64,000 nt of DNA from NCBI GenBank assembly GCA_029881435.1, contig JAOUMR010000006.1, positions 1 to 64,000 of the forward strand, in the 5' to 3' direction. Below the pieces are notes generated by a model that did not search any database, was not told where the DNA came from, and saw nothing but the letters and a program-made list of their open reading frames with translations. Positions 1-10,135 of the stretch are shown piece after piece. Every line of letters starts with the position of its first letter. Position 1 is the first letter of the stretch. A program made the translations under genes and the position numbers. The DNA is from Nitrospira sp. (lineage in GTDB: Bacteria; Nitrospirota; Nitrospiria; Nitrospirales; Nitrospiraceae).

Positions 1-10
1 CCTCTCTCCC

Positions 11-1045
11 ATGGTGGCGTATCCTTTCCCCTCGGCGGCAACCGAGGCGTTGGTTGATTGCTCAACCAAAAGGCTACGCCGCCTTTCTCCTATTTCCACA
101 CCTAAAGATGATACCTCCTTGGCTCTCCATACGCCAACCGTCTCAGCGGCCGAGGTCGCCATTTTCAAGTCGGCCGACGTCACCTATTACAATCACGCTA
201 TACAGGCCTTTCGTGAGACGCTGCCGTCGAACACGGCAATCACTGAATACAATTTTGAGGGAAACCTCGTGCGAGGCCGGGAGGTTGCCACCTCGTTGCG
301 CGCGGCGCCACCAGCCCTGGTACTGGCTGTCGGCTTGAAGGCGGCGCTTGTCGCAAAGTTGGAACTCGTCGATACGCCCGTGCTGTTCTGCTTGGTCCTG
401 AACCCGGAATCGCACGGGCTGTCCACGCCGAACATGACCGGAATCCTCACGCGCGTCCCTCCTGGCGCCCAACTTGCAATGATTCAAAACTTGGCGCCAC
501 ACGTCCGCCGCATCGGGCTCTTGTACGATCCTAGCCAGACCGGAGCGCTGGTCGCGGAGTCGGGTCGCGCTGCTCGCAACCTGGACCTCCAGCTCGTTGC
601 CGTCTCCGTCGAAAACCCATCGGACGTTCCCGGCGCGTTGCGCCGGGTGCTGCCGACGATCGATCTGTTCTGGTTGTTGCAAGACCGAACGATCATCACC
701 GAAGGTTCCATGGAATTCATCGTCCAGGCCACGTTGGAGGCCAAGGTGCCGATGTTCGGATTCTCACCGACACTCGTGCAGCAGGGGGCGCTCGGCGCTC
801 TGGTGATCAATGCACACGACATCGGTCGGCAGACAGGGAATCTGGCGACAGCAATCTTACAGGGCGGATCTCCGTCTCGGCATCCGCCTCAGGATCCCGC
901 GCATCCACAGTTGGCTCTTAACCTTAACTCCGCCGAATATTTTGGGTTGGGTCCATCCAAAGAAATACTGCGTGTGGCCACCCTGTTGTACGGCGGACCG
1001 GGACCCCTGGCTCAGCGAGAAATGACCACGAATCTCATTCCATAA
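11..1045 (+). CDS. ABC-type uncharacterized transport system substrate-binding protein (TrpX-like/PF04392-like), probably N-terminally truncated by the window edge
   Basis: 344-aa ORF; periplasmic-binding-like segments (IGLLYDPSQTGALVAESGRAA, GALGALVINAHDIGRQTGNLA). No signal peptide at the first ATG and the frame is open to the window edge. Confidence 0.7.
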   Translation: MVAYPFPSAATEALVDCSTKRLRRLSPISTPKDDTSLALHTPTVSAAEVAIFKSADVTYYNHAIQAFRETLPSNTAITEYNFEGNLVRGREVATSLRAAPPALVLAVGLKAALVAKLELVDTPVLFCLVLNPESHGLSTPNMTGILTRVPPGAQLAMIQNLAPHVRRIGLLYDPSQTGALVAESGRAARNLDLQLVAVSVENPSDVPGALRRVLPTIDLFWLLQDRTIITEGSMEFIVQATLEAKVPMFGFSPTLVQQGALGALVINAHDIGRQTGNLATAILQGGSPSRHPPQDPAHPQLALNLNSAEYFGLGPSKEILRVATLLYGGPGPLAQREMTTNLIP

Positions 1046-1051
1046 ATCACC

Positions 1052-2845
1052 TTGTTTCTGTTAGCGCGACAAGGAGCCGCCCTCATGACAACCCTCCCTA
1101 CATCGGCATCCAGCACTGTCCGCCTGACCCTGTGGGCCAAGTTGGTCCTGTTCACAGGCGTGATCGTGGTGTTGACCTGCTCCGCGCAAGGCTGGTTCTT
1201 CATCAAGGAACAGGCTGCCGTCGTCACAAACGGGCTCATCGACAACGGCGTGGTTCTGGCTCGGCATCTCGCCGCAGGCAATCGGTATAGCATCCTGGTC
1301 GGCGACTCGACGCGGATCCGTGAACAAATCGATGGGATACTCACCATCCCACATGTGGCGTATGTCGTAGTCCGGACTTCGGATGGCCTGGTCTTGGGTG
1401 CCGACGGCACCGGGGATTGGCACAGGCTCTTCGTCGATCAGCACGGCGCCGATCTTCTGTCGCCTCCTTCCGATCCGCTGCCGAATTCTGGTGAACCGGT
1501 GACGCGCCCGGTCCGTTTCGATCAAGGCGTTCCTCACCTCGTGGAGTCGGCCCCCTCACTGTTGAGCAATATCCCCGGACTCGTGCTCTACCACCTTGGA
1601 GTCGAGGTTGGATACTTCGACGTGGCGCTGCCGGTTCTCAGTCTGTCCACAGTCTACGACGACGACCCCGCATTGAGTCTCACCTTGAAGGAAACACCGG
1701 ACGTATCGGCGAAGGAAGCAGGCCTGCCGGGGACTCGCCTTGGGACCGTCCAGATCGGATTGTCTGACGCCCATGCCCTGACCGTGCTTCGCTCGCTGGT
1801 TGTTCAGGTCTTGATGCTCACCGGTTTGACCATCGTGCTCGGCACCTTCGGCGTGATCTACCTGGCCCGGCGGATCACTGCCCCGATTAAGTCGCTCACA
1901 GCGGCGGCGTCACGTCTCGAAGCCGGTGATTTCTCCGTCCACTCACCACCCGCTTCGTCCGATGAGATTGGGGACCTAACGCGCACATTCAACAACATGG
2001 CCCACTCGATCGAGCAGCATGAACGGGATCTTCGTGAATTGAACCAGACCCTCGAAACACGGATCCAAGGGCGCACCGCCGAATTGGAAGAGGCAAACCG
2101 CCGACTTCAGGAATTGAATCACCTCAATACAGCGTTGGTGTCAAGCGCCTCGCACGAGCTACGAACGCCCATAACCGCCATGGCCGTTCATCTCTCCAAC
2201 CTGCTTGCCGGGATCGCCGGTACGATCACGCCGCATCAAGGGGAGTCACTGCAGCGCATTCAGGAAAATACCGAGCGACTGCGGCGAATGGTCGACGACC
2301 TGTTGGATCTCTCCCGCCTTCAAGGTCGGCGAGCACCATTCAGTCCGACGCCGGTGCGACTCGACCGGATCATTCATGACACGCTGCTCGTGTTTCTCCA
2401 AGACCGGACGCAGAAAAAGTTGTCGCTGCAAGTGGACGTACCCCAGTCGCTGGATTCCGTCTGGGGCGACGGCGACAGGCTGCGGCAAGTGTTTGCGAAC
2501 CTGATCCACAACGCCATCAAGTTCTCGCCTCCTGGGGGCGCCATCCGTGTAACTGCCATAGGCTCCTGCGTAGGGGTCACAGTCTGCGTCGCCGACTCCG
2601 GCTGCGGGATTCCCTCCGAAGCGATGGGCAGGATTTTTCTGCCGTTCTATCGCTGCTCGAACGGCCCTCGCGCCAGGGGCGCGGGACTCGGTCTTTCCAT
2701 CGTGAAGGAACTCGTGGATCTACACGGAGGGTCGGTACGGGTCGAAAGCACGGTCGGAACAGGCACCCGGTTCTTTGTCGATCTTCCGGTTTCTGCCCCC
2801 TCGTGTACACCGGCCGATATCTCGCTTATAAGTCGGTCCGCTTGA
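1052..2845 (+). CDS. Membrane sensor histidine kinase (HAMP, HisKA, HATPase_c)
   Basis: TM segments, HAMP-like ARRITAPIKSLTAAASRLEAGDF, H-box SSASHELRTPITAM, N-box NLIHNAIKFSPPGG, G-box GAGLGLSIVKELVDLHGG. Start may be the ATG at 1085. Confidence 0.93.
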   Translation: MFLLARQGAALMTTLPTSASSTVRLTLWAKLVLFTGVIVVLTCSAQGWFFIKEQAAVVTNGLIDNGVVLARHLAAGNRYSILVGDSTRIREQIDGILTIPHVAYVVVRTSDGLVLGADGTGDWHRLFVDQHGADLLSPPSDPLPNSGEPVTRPVRFDQGVPHLVESAPSLLSNIPGLVLYHLGVEVGYFDVALPVLSLSTVYDDDPALSLTLKETPDVSAKEAGLPGTRLGTVQIGLSDAHALTVLRSLVVQVLMLTGLTIVLGTFGVIYLARRITAPIKSLTAAASRLEAGDFSVHSPPASSDEIGDLTRTFNNMAHSIEQHERDLRELNQTLETRIQGRTAELEEANRRLQELNHLNTALVSSASHELRTPITAMAVHLSNLLAGIAGTITPHQGESLQRIQENTERLRRMVDDLLDLSRLQGRRAPFSPTPVRLDRIIHDTLLVFLQDRTQKKLSLQVDVPQSLDSVWGDGDRLRQVFANLIHNAIKFSPPGGAIRVTAIGSCVGVTVCVADSGCGIPSEAMGRIFLPFYRCSNGPRARGAGLGLSIVKELVDLHGGSVRVESTVGTGTRFFVDLPVSAPSCTPADISLISRSA

Positions 2846-4250
2846 TATCAATGTCTTTCTGTTTGAGTAATTTCGTGAAGTAGGTCCGCTGCAGCATTAG
2901 CAGCGCCGCTGCTTTAGTTTGATTTCCTTCCGCCTTCCGCATGGCTTCCTGAATTAACCATCGGCTGTGCGACTCCATCGAGTGATGATACGAGATGGGT
3001 GTCGCATGTTCGGCATTATACGCCTTATCGATTGCCGGCCCTACGGCCGGCAGCCCGAGAAGCTCGGCCGGGATGTCTTGGCAATCCGAGAGAATCACCG
3101 CTCGTGCAACTACGTTCTCGAGTTCGCGGATATTACCGGGCCAATGGTAGTGGCAGAGCGCCTCCTGCGCCGGCGTGGTGAAGTGCTTCCTTTCGGCCCC
3201 ATATCGTCCTCCCTGACGCTCGATGACGTGCGCGGCGAGGGGCAGGATATCTTCCTGCCTGTCGCGTAAGGGTGGCAAGGTTATGGGCAGCACGTTGAAG
3301 CGGTAGTAAAGATCGTCACGGAATGTGCCTTGCCGGACGGCTAGAACCAAATCCTTGTTCGTTGCTGCGATGAATCGAACATCCACTTGAATCTGGTGCG
3401 TGCCGCCGACTCGGTGAAATTCCTTGTCTTGCAACAGGCGCAACATCCGGCTCTGGAGCGCCACCGGCATATCGCCAATTTCATCGAAAAAAACGGTCCC
3501 TCCCTCCGTGGCTTCGATCTTACCTTCCTGCATCTGGCTCGCTCCGGTGAAGGCTCCCCGCTCATGACCGAATAGCTCGTTCTCCAGCAGATATTCTGGC
3601 AGCGCCGCGCAGTTCACGGCCATGAAGCAGCGGTCGGCGCGCCCGCTCCACCGATGAATCGCCCGTGCCAGGAGTTCTTTGCCGGTCCCTGTTTCGCCCA
3701 GCACCAACACGGTGGCGTCCGACGGAGCGACTCTTTGCGCAAAGGCCAGCACGTCCCTCATCTTCCGACTCTCGGCCACGATTGTCGTATACCGAGATTC
3801 GACCTGGGAGCGCAGTTGTCTCACCTCCTTCGCAAGCGATTGCCGGTCCAGGACATTGCGAATAAGGCATTCCAGGTGATTGAGATCGAAGGGTTTCGTC
3901 AAAAAATCTACGACTCCCAGCTTCATGGCTTCGACCGCCCGATTGATGGTCCCGAATGCCGTCAACATGATGACTGGAGGCGTGATGGTCTGGCCAACGG
4001 CTGGCGCGTGGTGGATCGGCTCTGCGCCGGGATTCCCGTTTCTGAGACGTTCCAGGACTTCGATCCCGGTCATGATCGGCAGTTCAAGATCAAGCAGAAC
4101 GAGAGACGGCCGTTCCTGCTGGATAGCCGACAGAGCTTCAGCTCCATCTTTCGCCGTTATGGTGTGATGGCCGGACCATTCGAGGCGTTCTTTGAGACCA
4201 GAGAGGATATCGGGGTCGTCATCGGCGATGAGAATTCGCGCCGGCATCAT
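2826..4250 (-). CDS. Sigma-54-dependent response regulator (NtrC family: REC, AAA+, Fis HTH)
   Basis: Receiver ILIADDDPDILSG...LVLLDLELP...LTKPF; Walker A GETGTGKE; GAFTGA motif; C-terminal Fis-like HTH GNQTKAAALLMLQRTYFTKLL. Confidence 0.95.
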   Translation of the reverse strand: MMPARILIADDDPDILSGLKERLEWSGHHTITAKDGAEALSAIQQERPSLVLLDLELPIMTGIEVLERLRNGNPGAEPIHHAPAVGQTITPPVIMLTAFGTINRAVEAMKLGVVDFLTKPFDLNHLECLIRNVLDRQSLAKEVRQLRSQVESRYTTIVAESRKMRDVLAFAQRVAPSDATVLVLGETGTGKELLARAIHRWSGRADRCFMAVNCAALPEYLLENELFGHERGAFTGASQMQEGKIEATEGGTVFFDEIGDMPVALQSRMLRLLQDKEFHRVGGTHQIQVDVRFIAATNKDLVLAVRQGTFRDDLYYRFNVLPITLPPLRDRQEDILPLAAHVIERQGGRYGAERKHFTTPAQEALCHYHWPGNIRELENVVARAVILSDCQDIPAELLGLPAVGPAIDKAYNAEHATPISYHHSMESHSRWLIQEAMRKAEGNQTKAAALLMLQRTYFTKLLKQKDIDIKRTDL

Positions 4251-4583
4251 GGCACCCGTCTATCGTGGAGATAGAACAATACGCAGGACCCGGTCAAAAG
4301 ATCAAGTACAGCCGAGAACAGATGGACACCGGCATCGGGACAATGTACGGACCAGAGGTGCACAGGTATTAAATGGCCTATACACGCTTAACAAGGGGCC
4401 TGGAGCAAGATGTGTGCTCGAGGTCATCATAGAAAGTGTGATGCGGCAAGAATGTGGGCATCCAGGATCGAATGGGAACCGATGCCCATGAATCGAATAC
4501 GATTCATCTCATGACCCGGGCTTGGGATGTATTGGACTCATTCCTGGCTAGGCAGTTTCCCGTCGATCCAACATGGAATGACG

Positions 4584-5213
4584 CTATCGCCGTTCGTAGA
4601 ACAGCTCAAGCGCCGAGGCAACGCCGTGGACTCGGCCTTGACGAAAGGCCGTTTCGAGACCATTCCGAAGCGCTCGAATCCCGCCTTCATCGACGGGCTT
4701 CGTCACCCCCTGTGACACCATCATCTCAACCGCCACTTCAACCAGACGTTGTTTTCGTCCGTCCATTACTTCTGTGATGAAGTCACCCATAATTTCTGTC
4801 GCTCGCACCGTGACTACAGATTCCAAGAACGAATCATACCCCTGTTCGGCCACAGTTCGTTCTCGAATAATGGCCAACTCCGCCTTCACCCGCTTCACAT
4901 CTTTCATCAAGAGTGCGAACAGTTCTTTCCTTCCTTCGTCGAACAGCTTCTGCTCCATTTCCTTGAGAATGATGCCGGGATCAGCCGCCGCAGCACGTGG
5001 CTCATCTCCCCAGGACAGTCGATCGTAGCTCTTACGCTTTTCCGGGTCACCGACGATTTCATAGGCGGCATTGATCTCTCTGATGCGTTCGTCCGCGTTC
5101 GTCTTGTGCGGGTTACGGTCGGGGTGGTGGGCAAAGACTAGCTTCCGATAAGCCTTTTTGATGTCTTCGTCGGAGGCGTCACGGGAGACACCGAGTACTT
5201 GATAGTAATTCAT
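4584..5213 (-). CDS. DnaJ (J-domain) protein
   Basis: MNYYQVLGVSRDASDEDIKKAYRKLVFAHHPDRNP with HPD motif. Start chosen at the ATG at 5213 rather than the longer ORF start. Confidence 0.9.
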   Translation of the reverse strand: MNYYQVLGVSRDASDEDIKKAYRKLVFAHHPDRNPHKTNADERIREINAAYEIVGDPEKRKSYDRLSWGDEPRAAAADPGIILKEMEQKLFDEGRKELFALLMKDVKRVKAELAIIRERTVAEQGYDSFLESVVTVRATEIMGDFITEVMDGRKQRLVEVAVEMMVSQGVTKPVDEGGIRALRNGLETAFRQGRVHGVASALELFYERR

Positions 5214-5354
5214 TCGTGCCACGCGAAAGACTATAGCATGGAGGTTCGGCCGCTTCACCTTGACTGTGGCCAAGATCCTCCTTAGCCTGGCGCAGGCGGT
5301 CATGTGGACCATGGAACAGGTTGGAGCACCTCAAGTAAGAGGCACGTCGGCAGT

Positions 5355-6622
5355 ATGAGCAGTCCCTCCTGGCGATTCGGCGTGACTCGTTACCAATGGT
5401 TGGTGCTTTTCGTCGCCTGGCTTGGTTGGGTCTTCGATTCCATGGATGCGACGATTTATGCCATCGTCTTACATCCCGCCTTGCACGAATTGTTGAATGC
5501 GGAAACCGGACCGCCGACCACCGAACAGATTGGTTGGTACGGCGGGATTATCTTTTCCATCTTCCTCATCGGATGGGCGATCGGTGGCATTACCTTCGGT
5601 ATTCTGGCTGATCGATTCGGACGCACCAAAGTTCTGATCGCCACGATCATCATCTACGCTGTGTTCACCGGAGCTGCCGCGTTGGCGGAGACCTGGTGGC
5701 ACCTCGCACTTGCTCGTTTCCTCACCGCCCTTGGCATCGGCGGCGAATGGGCGGCGGGGGCCGCGATCGTGGCTGAAACATGGCCAGAGGATAAGCGTGC
5801 CAAGGCGGCCGGCATCCTCCAGTCGGCTTGGGCCGTTGGATTTTTTCTGGCGGCCGCGCGATAAACCTCACCTTGAAGGAAGCCTATGGATGGCGCGGGT
5901 TGTTTCTGGTTGGTATCCTTCCCGCGTTCGTCGCCCTACTCGTTCGTTGGTGGGTCAAGGAGCCGGAACGCTGGACCCATGCGCATGAGCAGCAGGCCAT
6001 CCCTCTGACAGCCATCTTTCATGGCGACTTACGGCGTGCGACATTGGTCGGTTCAGCCTTGGTGTTTGTAGCGGTTTTTGGCTTCTGGGGGTCGACGAAT
6101 TGGGCTCCGACACTGATCCGTGAGCTGCCGGACTTAAAAGGACAGGACCCGGCGACACTCACCAAATATGTCAGCTACGCCATTATGGCGCTGAATGCCG
6201 GGGCAATCTTTGGATACCTCGGCTTCGCTCCCCTCGCCGATCGCTTCGGACGGCGACCAGTGTTCGCCTTCATGTGCCTCGGAAGTGTTATCATGTCGCC
6301 CGTCACGTATCTGATGCCGTCGAGTTATGTCGGGGTGTTGATGCTTTTGCCGATCTTAGGGTTCTTTAATAGCGGGATTTTTAGCGGATTTCCAATCTAT
6401 CTCCCAGAGCTGTACCCGACGCAGTTACGGGCCACCGGATTGGGCTTCTGCTTCAATGCCGGTCGCGTGTTGGCGTCAGCTGCTCCATTCTTGACCGGCT
6501 GGCTGGTCACGACTCTCGGCACCTTTGGTCGCGCGGCCAGCACCATCTCCTTGATCTATCTACTTGGACTAGCAGTACTTTTCTTCGCTCCCGAAACCAA
6601 AGGCCGACGCTTACCAGACTAA
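5355..6622 (+). pseudogene. MFS transporter interrupted by an apparent frameshift near 5841-5864 (ORFs 5304..5864 and 5828..6622)
   Basis: N-terminal ORF has MFS motif GILADRFGRTK and ends ...SAWAVGFFLAAAR*. The overlapping downstream frame continues INLTLKEAYGWRGLFLVGILPAFVALL...LADRFGRRPVF. Could also be an assembly error. Confidence 0.8.
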
Positions 6623-6663
6623 CCGTACTTCTAACCCTTGACTTTCCATTTACCAGACTTATT

Positions 6664-7314
6664 ATGAGATCCATGGATACAAACTTGACTCCCAGGATGC
6701 TCACTCATGACGAACGAAAGGCCGCCGAAGCGGCATTTGCTGGTCGTCCATTCAATCCTGCCTGGTCAGAATCCGCCAAGAAAGTCTACGAAGGATTGAC
6801 CGAGGCGATGCCGACCCTGCCGAGCGAGGCAGGCACACCAGGGACAGAGTCTTTGCCGATAGCTTCAGAGTCACAGACTGATGCACTTCAACCATCAGAA
6901 GAGATCCCAATTAAAGCCGCCACCCCTGAAACTCAGATGGCCTCTCGGCAACAAGCCATCGACTCAGGAGTGTTAATCGATGTCACGACCGATGCGAAAA
7001 AACTCGGCCTGAGTTTCTCCGTCACTGTCACCAAACCGCTGTGGGAGGTCGGCATTGCTCCGAGTCAGGAGCTTTCTGAGGAAGACAAATCAGCTCGGCT
7101 TCGAGATGTGCTGATGGCGTTTCGGCTTCGGCTCGCCAATCAAGGAACACTCTCACCGTTGCTCGACTTTCCGGCGATGTTGTCGATGCCGCCGGGAGCA
7201 ATTCCTCAGCCAGTACCATTGTTCGCATTGATTCAACCAGGCGAGCACAATCAGGCGATGGTCACGCTCTTGCTACCGAATGAAATATCAACGACAATCA
7301 TTCCGATGAACTAG
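6664..7314 (+). CDS. Hypothetical protein
   Basis: 216-aa ORF filling the gap between neighbours; no family recognised. Confidence 0.65.
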   Translation: MRSMDTNLTPRMLTHDERKAAEAAFAGRPFNPAWSESAKKVYEGLTEAMPTLPSEAGTPGTESLPIASESQTDALQPSEEIPIKAATPETQMASRQQAIDSGVLIDVTTDAKKLGLSFSVTVTKPLWEVGIAPSQELSEEDKSARLRDVLMAFRLRLANQGTLSPLLDFPAMLSMPPGAIPQPVPLFALIQPGEHNQAMVTLLLPNEISTTIIPMN

Positions 7315-9956
7315 CAGGTTCTTTCTACACTGGCTAGTTTGTTCGCGAGTTTCCGCTCATCAGACTCGGTTGTCACCTCTCCATTCAAGCGCGCGTCCAG
7401 TAACCGGGCGAGGATCTTCTTGAACTGTGGGCCGGGTCGCAATCCCATGATCTTCAGATCGTGGCCTGTTAGGACCGGTTTCACGTGCTGGTACGTCGTG
7501 AGAAAGGCCGAAACTTGCCGCTTGACTGATTCTCCTTTGCTCTTGGCCATGATGATCAAAAGCGTTTCATCCGAGAGTTCAGACAACACACGATACACCT
7601 CTGCCGGTTTGAGCGGCGATCGCGTTCCGAGTCGGCGAATCACCGTATGGCAACCCCTGCGAGCCGTTCTTAGCTTGGTCTCTTCTGACTCAGAAAAAGG
7701 AAATCGTTTCAGAACCTCGGAGACGGCTCGCTCCGGCAAGACTTCCAACAGTGCCATGAGATACACCACCCACACGTCCATTTTCCGATCGAGATAGGAG
7801 AGTCGATACCAGTCGACCGCCTGATCGACGGCATTGAGCAGCACACTTAAACGATTCGACCACGACAGCTTGGGATGGAAGAACTTCAGCAGGTCCAAAT
7901 CTGCCAGTCGTTTGATGGTCAGCTTTGGTTCGCGTTCTGTGAGGAGCAACTTCAGTTCTTCCAGTACACGATGTCCGGACAATCGATTGAACAGGTTCAT
8001 CTTCACGGCTCCCTCGATGAGGGCCGTGGTGTCGCGCCCTAAGCGGAACCCATAGCGAACCTCAAAGCGAACCGCGCGAAAGACGCGGGTCGGATCCTCA
8101 ACAAAACTCAGTCCATGCAGCACCCGGAGAACCTTGTCATTCAGATCCCGTTGCCCACCGTAGAAGTCCAGAATTTCTCCAAAGCCATTCCCGCTCAAGC
8201 AGATAGCTAATGCATTGATGGTGAAATCTCGTCGGTACAGGTCCTTTTTGATTGAACTTTGCTCCACGGTCGGCAGGGCAGTGGGATATTCGTAATATTC
8301 CGTTCTCGCCGTAGCGATATCCAACCTGAACCCATCCGGTAACAACAAGATAGCCGTGCCGAATCGCTCGTGCGCCTTCACGCGGGCATGCAAGACTTCA
8401 GCGAGTTGTTTGGCGAACGCGATTCCATCACCCTCCACGACCAGGTCCAGATCGAGGTTTTCAATGCTCAGCAATAGATCTCTGACACAGCCGCCGACGA
8501 CATACAGCGATACCTGGTGGCGATCAGCGAGGTGCCGGACTTCTTCCAGCAAGGTCATGACGTGCTTCGGTAGACGGCTCCGAAGCAGTCTCGTGACGTT
8601 GCGATGTGGTCCCCTGCCGGTCTGCGGGGAAGCGACGGACAACGTGGGCAAACCAGAAAACGTGACGACATCCTCATGCATGGTCCTCAGCAAATCCGTC
8701 CTTGTCAGCACCCCCACGACTTTGTCTCCTTCCAGGACCGGTACAAACCGCTGATTCCGCTCAATCATGGCCATTTCAATATTATGAAACGGTGTCTCCT
8801 GTTCCGCCGTATAGGCGTCGGTCTGCATCATGTCCCGAACAGCCGCCTTGCCGAGCCGGTGAAACAAGGCTTTTTGGATCAACTCTCGGCTGATGATCCC
8901 GACGAATCGCTCGTGCTCATCGACGATCGGAAAGACATTGACCCCATACGTCGTCATTCGCTGTCCGGCGGCGGAGATGCTCATCCCCGCCTCAATGGAC
9001 TTGACCGGCTTAGTCATGACGTCGCGGGCGAAAAGCGTGGGGCGATAGCGAGTCGTGAGTAATTCGACAAGGCGCTCTCGGACTTGCACGAGGGTCTGTC
9101 CTTTGATTGTCGCCGCCGCAGCGACGGCATGACCTCCGCCTCCAAATTCTCGCGCGATCCATCCAACGTCGATTTCAGACCGGCGGCTTCTTCCGATCAC
9201 CTGGACTCGGTCTTCCATCATCACGGCGACGAGGACGGCATCGATGTCGTGCATCTCAGCGAGTCGGTGAACGACGCCGGCCGCTTCACCACGGAGCCGA
9301 TCGCTGGTGCTGGTTGCGATGAGAACTTTGCGCCCCTCCAAATAATGGATGTCGCTATGTTCCAACAGATCGTTCATGAGCGCCACGGTATCGGCATCCA
9401 GTGGACGGCGAAGAACGTCCATGACAACCGTCAGATCAGCTCCGGACTCCAACACAAACATGCCGGCTTGGAGGTCTCGAGCAGTTGTGGAGACAAAGCC
9501 GAACGAGCCGGTTTCTTCGTAGAGGCCAAGTGCCATCACAGTCGCTTCGAAAGGCGTGACCGTCATAGTTCTCTGGCGAAGTTGTTCTATGAGCAACGTC
9601 GTCGTTGCGCCGACGGTCTGCACAACCGACAACGAAGAACGACCGGCGCATGGAGAGACCTCGTCAACATGATGATCGAACACCACCACCTCGACGGAGA
9701 GATCATCGACACAAGCCTTGAGTGATCCGATTCGATCGGAATCTTGGGTATCGACGAGGATCAGTCTGCTGATTTGAGAATGGTCGATCGTTTTGAGCTT
9801 GACGATGTCTAGATCGTGCTCGGCGAGAAAATTACGAACCGTTTCCTGTGCGCCAGCCGGCAAGACCAGCTTGGCTTCCGGAAAGAGTTTTCGCGCAGCC
9901 ACCATCGAGGCCAAGCCATCGAAATCGGCATTGCTGTGCGTGGCAATTACTTCCAT
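7311..9956 (-). CDS. DHH-family phosphoesterase / CBS-domain pair / CCA tRNA nucleotidyltransferase (poly(A) polymerase-type) fusion
   Basis: DHH motif VVVFDHHVDE, DHHA1-like GGGGHAVAAAATIKG, tandem CBS (ARDVMTKPVKSIEAG, VRDMMQTDAYTAEQ), class II nucleotidyltransferase VVGGCVRDLLLSIENLDLDLVVEGDG. Confidence 0.93.
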   Translation of the reverse strand: MEVIATHSNADFDGLASMVAARKLFPEAKLVLPAGAQETVRNFLAEHDLDIVKLKTIDHSQISRLILVDTQDSDRIGSLKACVDDLSVEVVVFDHHVDEVSPCAGRSSLSVVQTVGATTTLLIEQLRQRTMTVTPFEATVMALGLYEETGSFGFVSTTARDLQAGMFVLESGADLTVVMDVLRRPLDADTVALMNDLLEHSDIHYLEGRKVLIATSTSDRLRGEAAGVVHRLAEMHDIDAVLVAVMMEDRVQVIGRSRRSEIDVGWIAREFGGGGHAVAAAATIKGQTLVQVRERLVELLTTRYRPTLFARDVMTKPVKSIEAGMSISAAGQRMTTYGVNVFPIVDEHERFVGIISRELIQKALFHRLGKAAVRDMMQTDAYTAEQETPFHNIEMAMIERNQRFVPVLEGDKVVGVLTRTDLLRTMHEDVVTFSGLPTLSVASPQTGRGPHRNVTRLLRSRLPKHVMTLLEEVRHLADRHQVSLYVVGGCVRDLLLSIENLDLDLVVEGDGIAFAKQLAEVLHARVKAHERFGTAILLLPDGFRLDIATARTEYYEYPTALPTVEQSSIKKDLYRRDFTINALAICLSGNGFGEILDFYGGQRDLNDKVLRVLHGLSFVEDPTRVFRAVRFEVRYGFRLGRDTTALIEGAVKMNLFNRLSGHRVLEELKLLLTEREPKLTIKRLADLDLLKFFHPKLSWSNRLSVLLNAVDQAVDWYRLSYLDRKMDVWVVYLMALLEVLPERAVSEVLKRFPFSESEETKLRTARRGCHTVIRRLGTRSPLKPAEVYRVLSELSDETLLIIMAKSKGESVKRQVSAFLTTYQHVKPVLTGHDLKIMGLRPGPQFKKILARLLDARLNGEVTTESDERKLANKLASVERTC

Positions 9957-10135
9957 GAGGGCATTCTAGCAGGGGATTTCATGAGGTGAAATGGATCTTA
10001 ACCTTCCGCAGGTCGGGAAGTCTCTTCTGTATGCAACGGGGTGTTTCACATACAATAGAACCCACAGCACATTACTGGGAGGCGTGAGCGTTGTCGGAAT
10101 TCTTGGCCAGCAGGAAACAACTGATTCTGGCCTGG

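Noticed and set aside
3654-4274. 206-aa plus-strand ORF
   Set aside because: Antisense to the receiver/AAA+ region of the NtrC-type regulator, which has clear motifs.
5693-5710. TGGCAC...TTGCT resembling a sigma-54 promoter
   Set aside because: Spacer is too long by two nucleotides and it lies inside the MFS coding region.
9084-9725. 213-aa plus-strand ORF
   Set aside because: Antisense to the DHH domain of the CCA-enzyme fusion.
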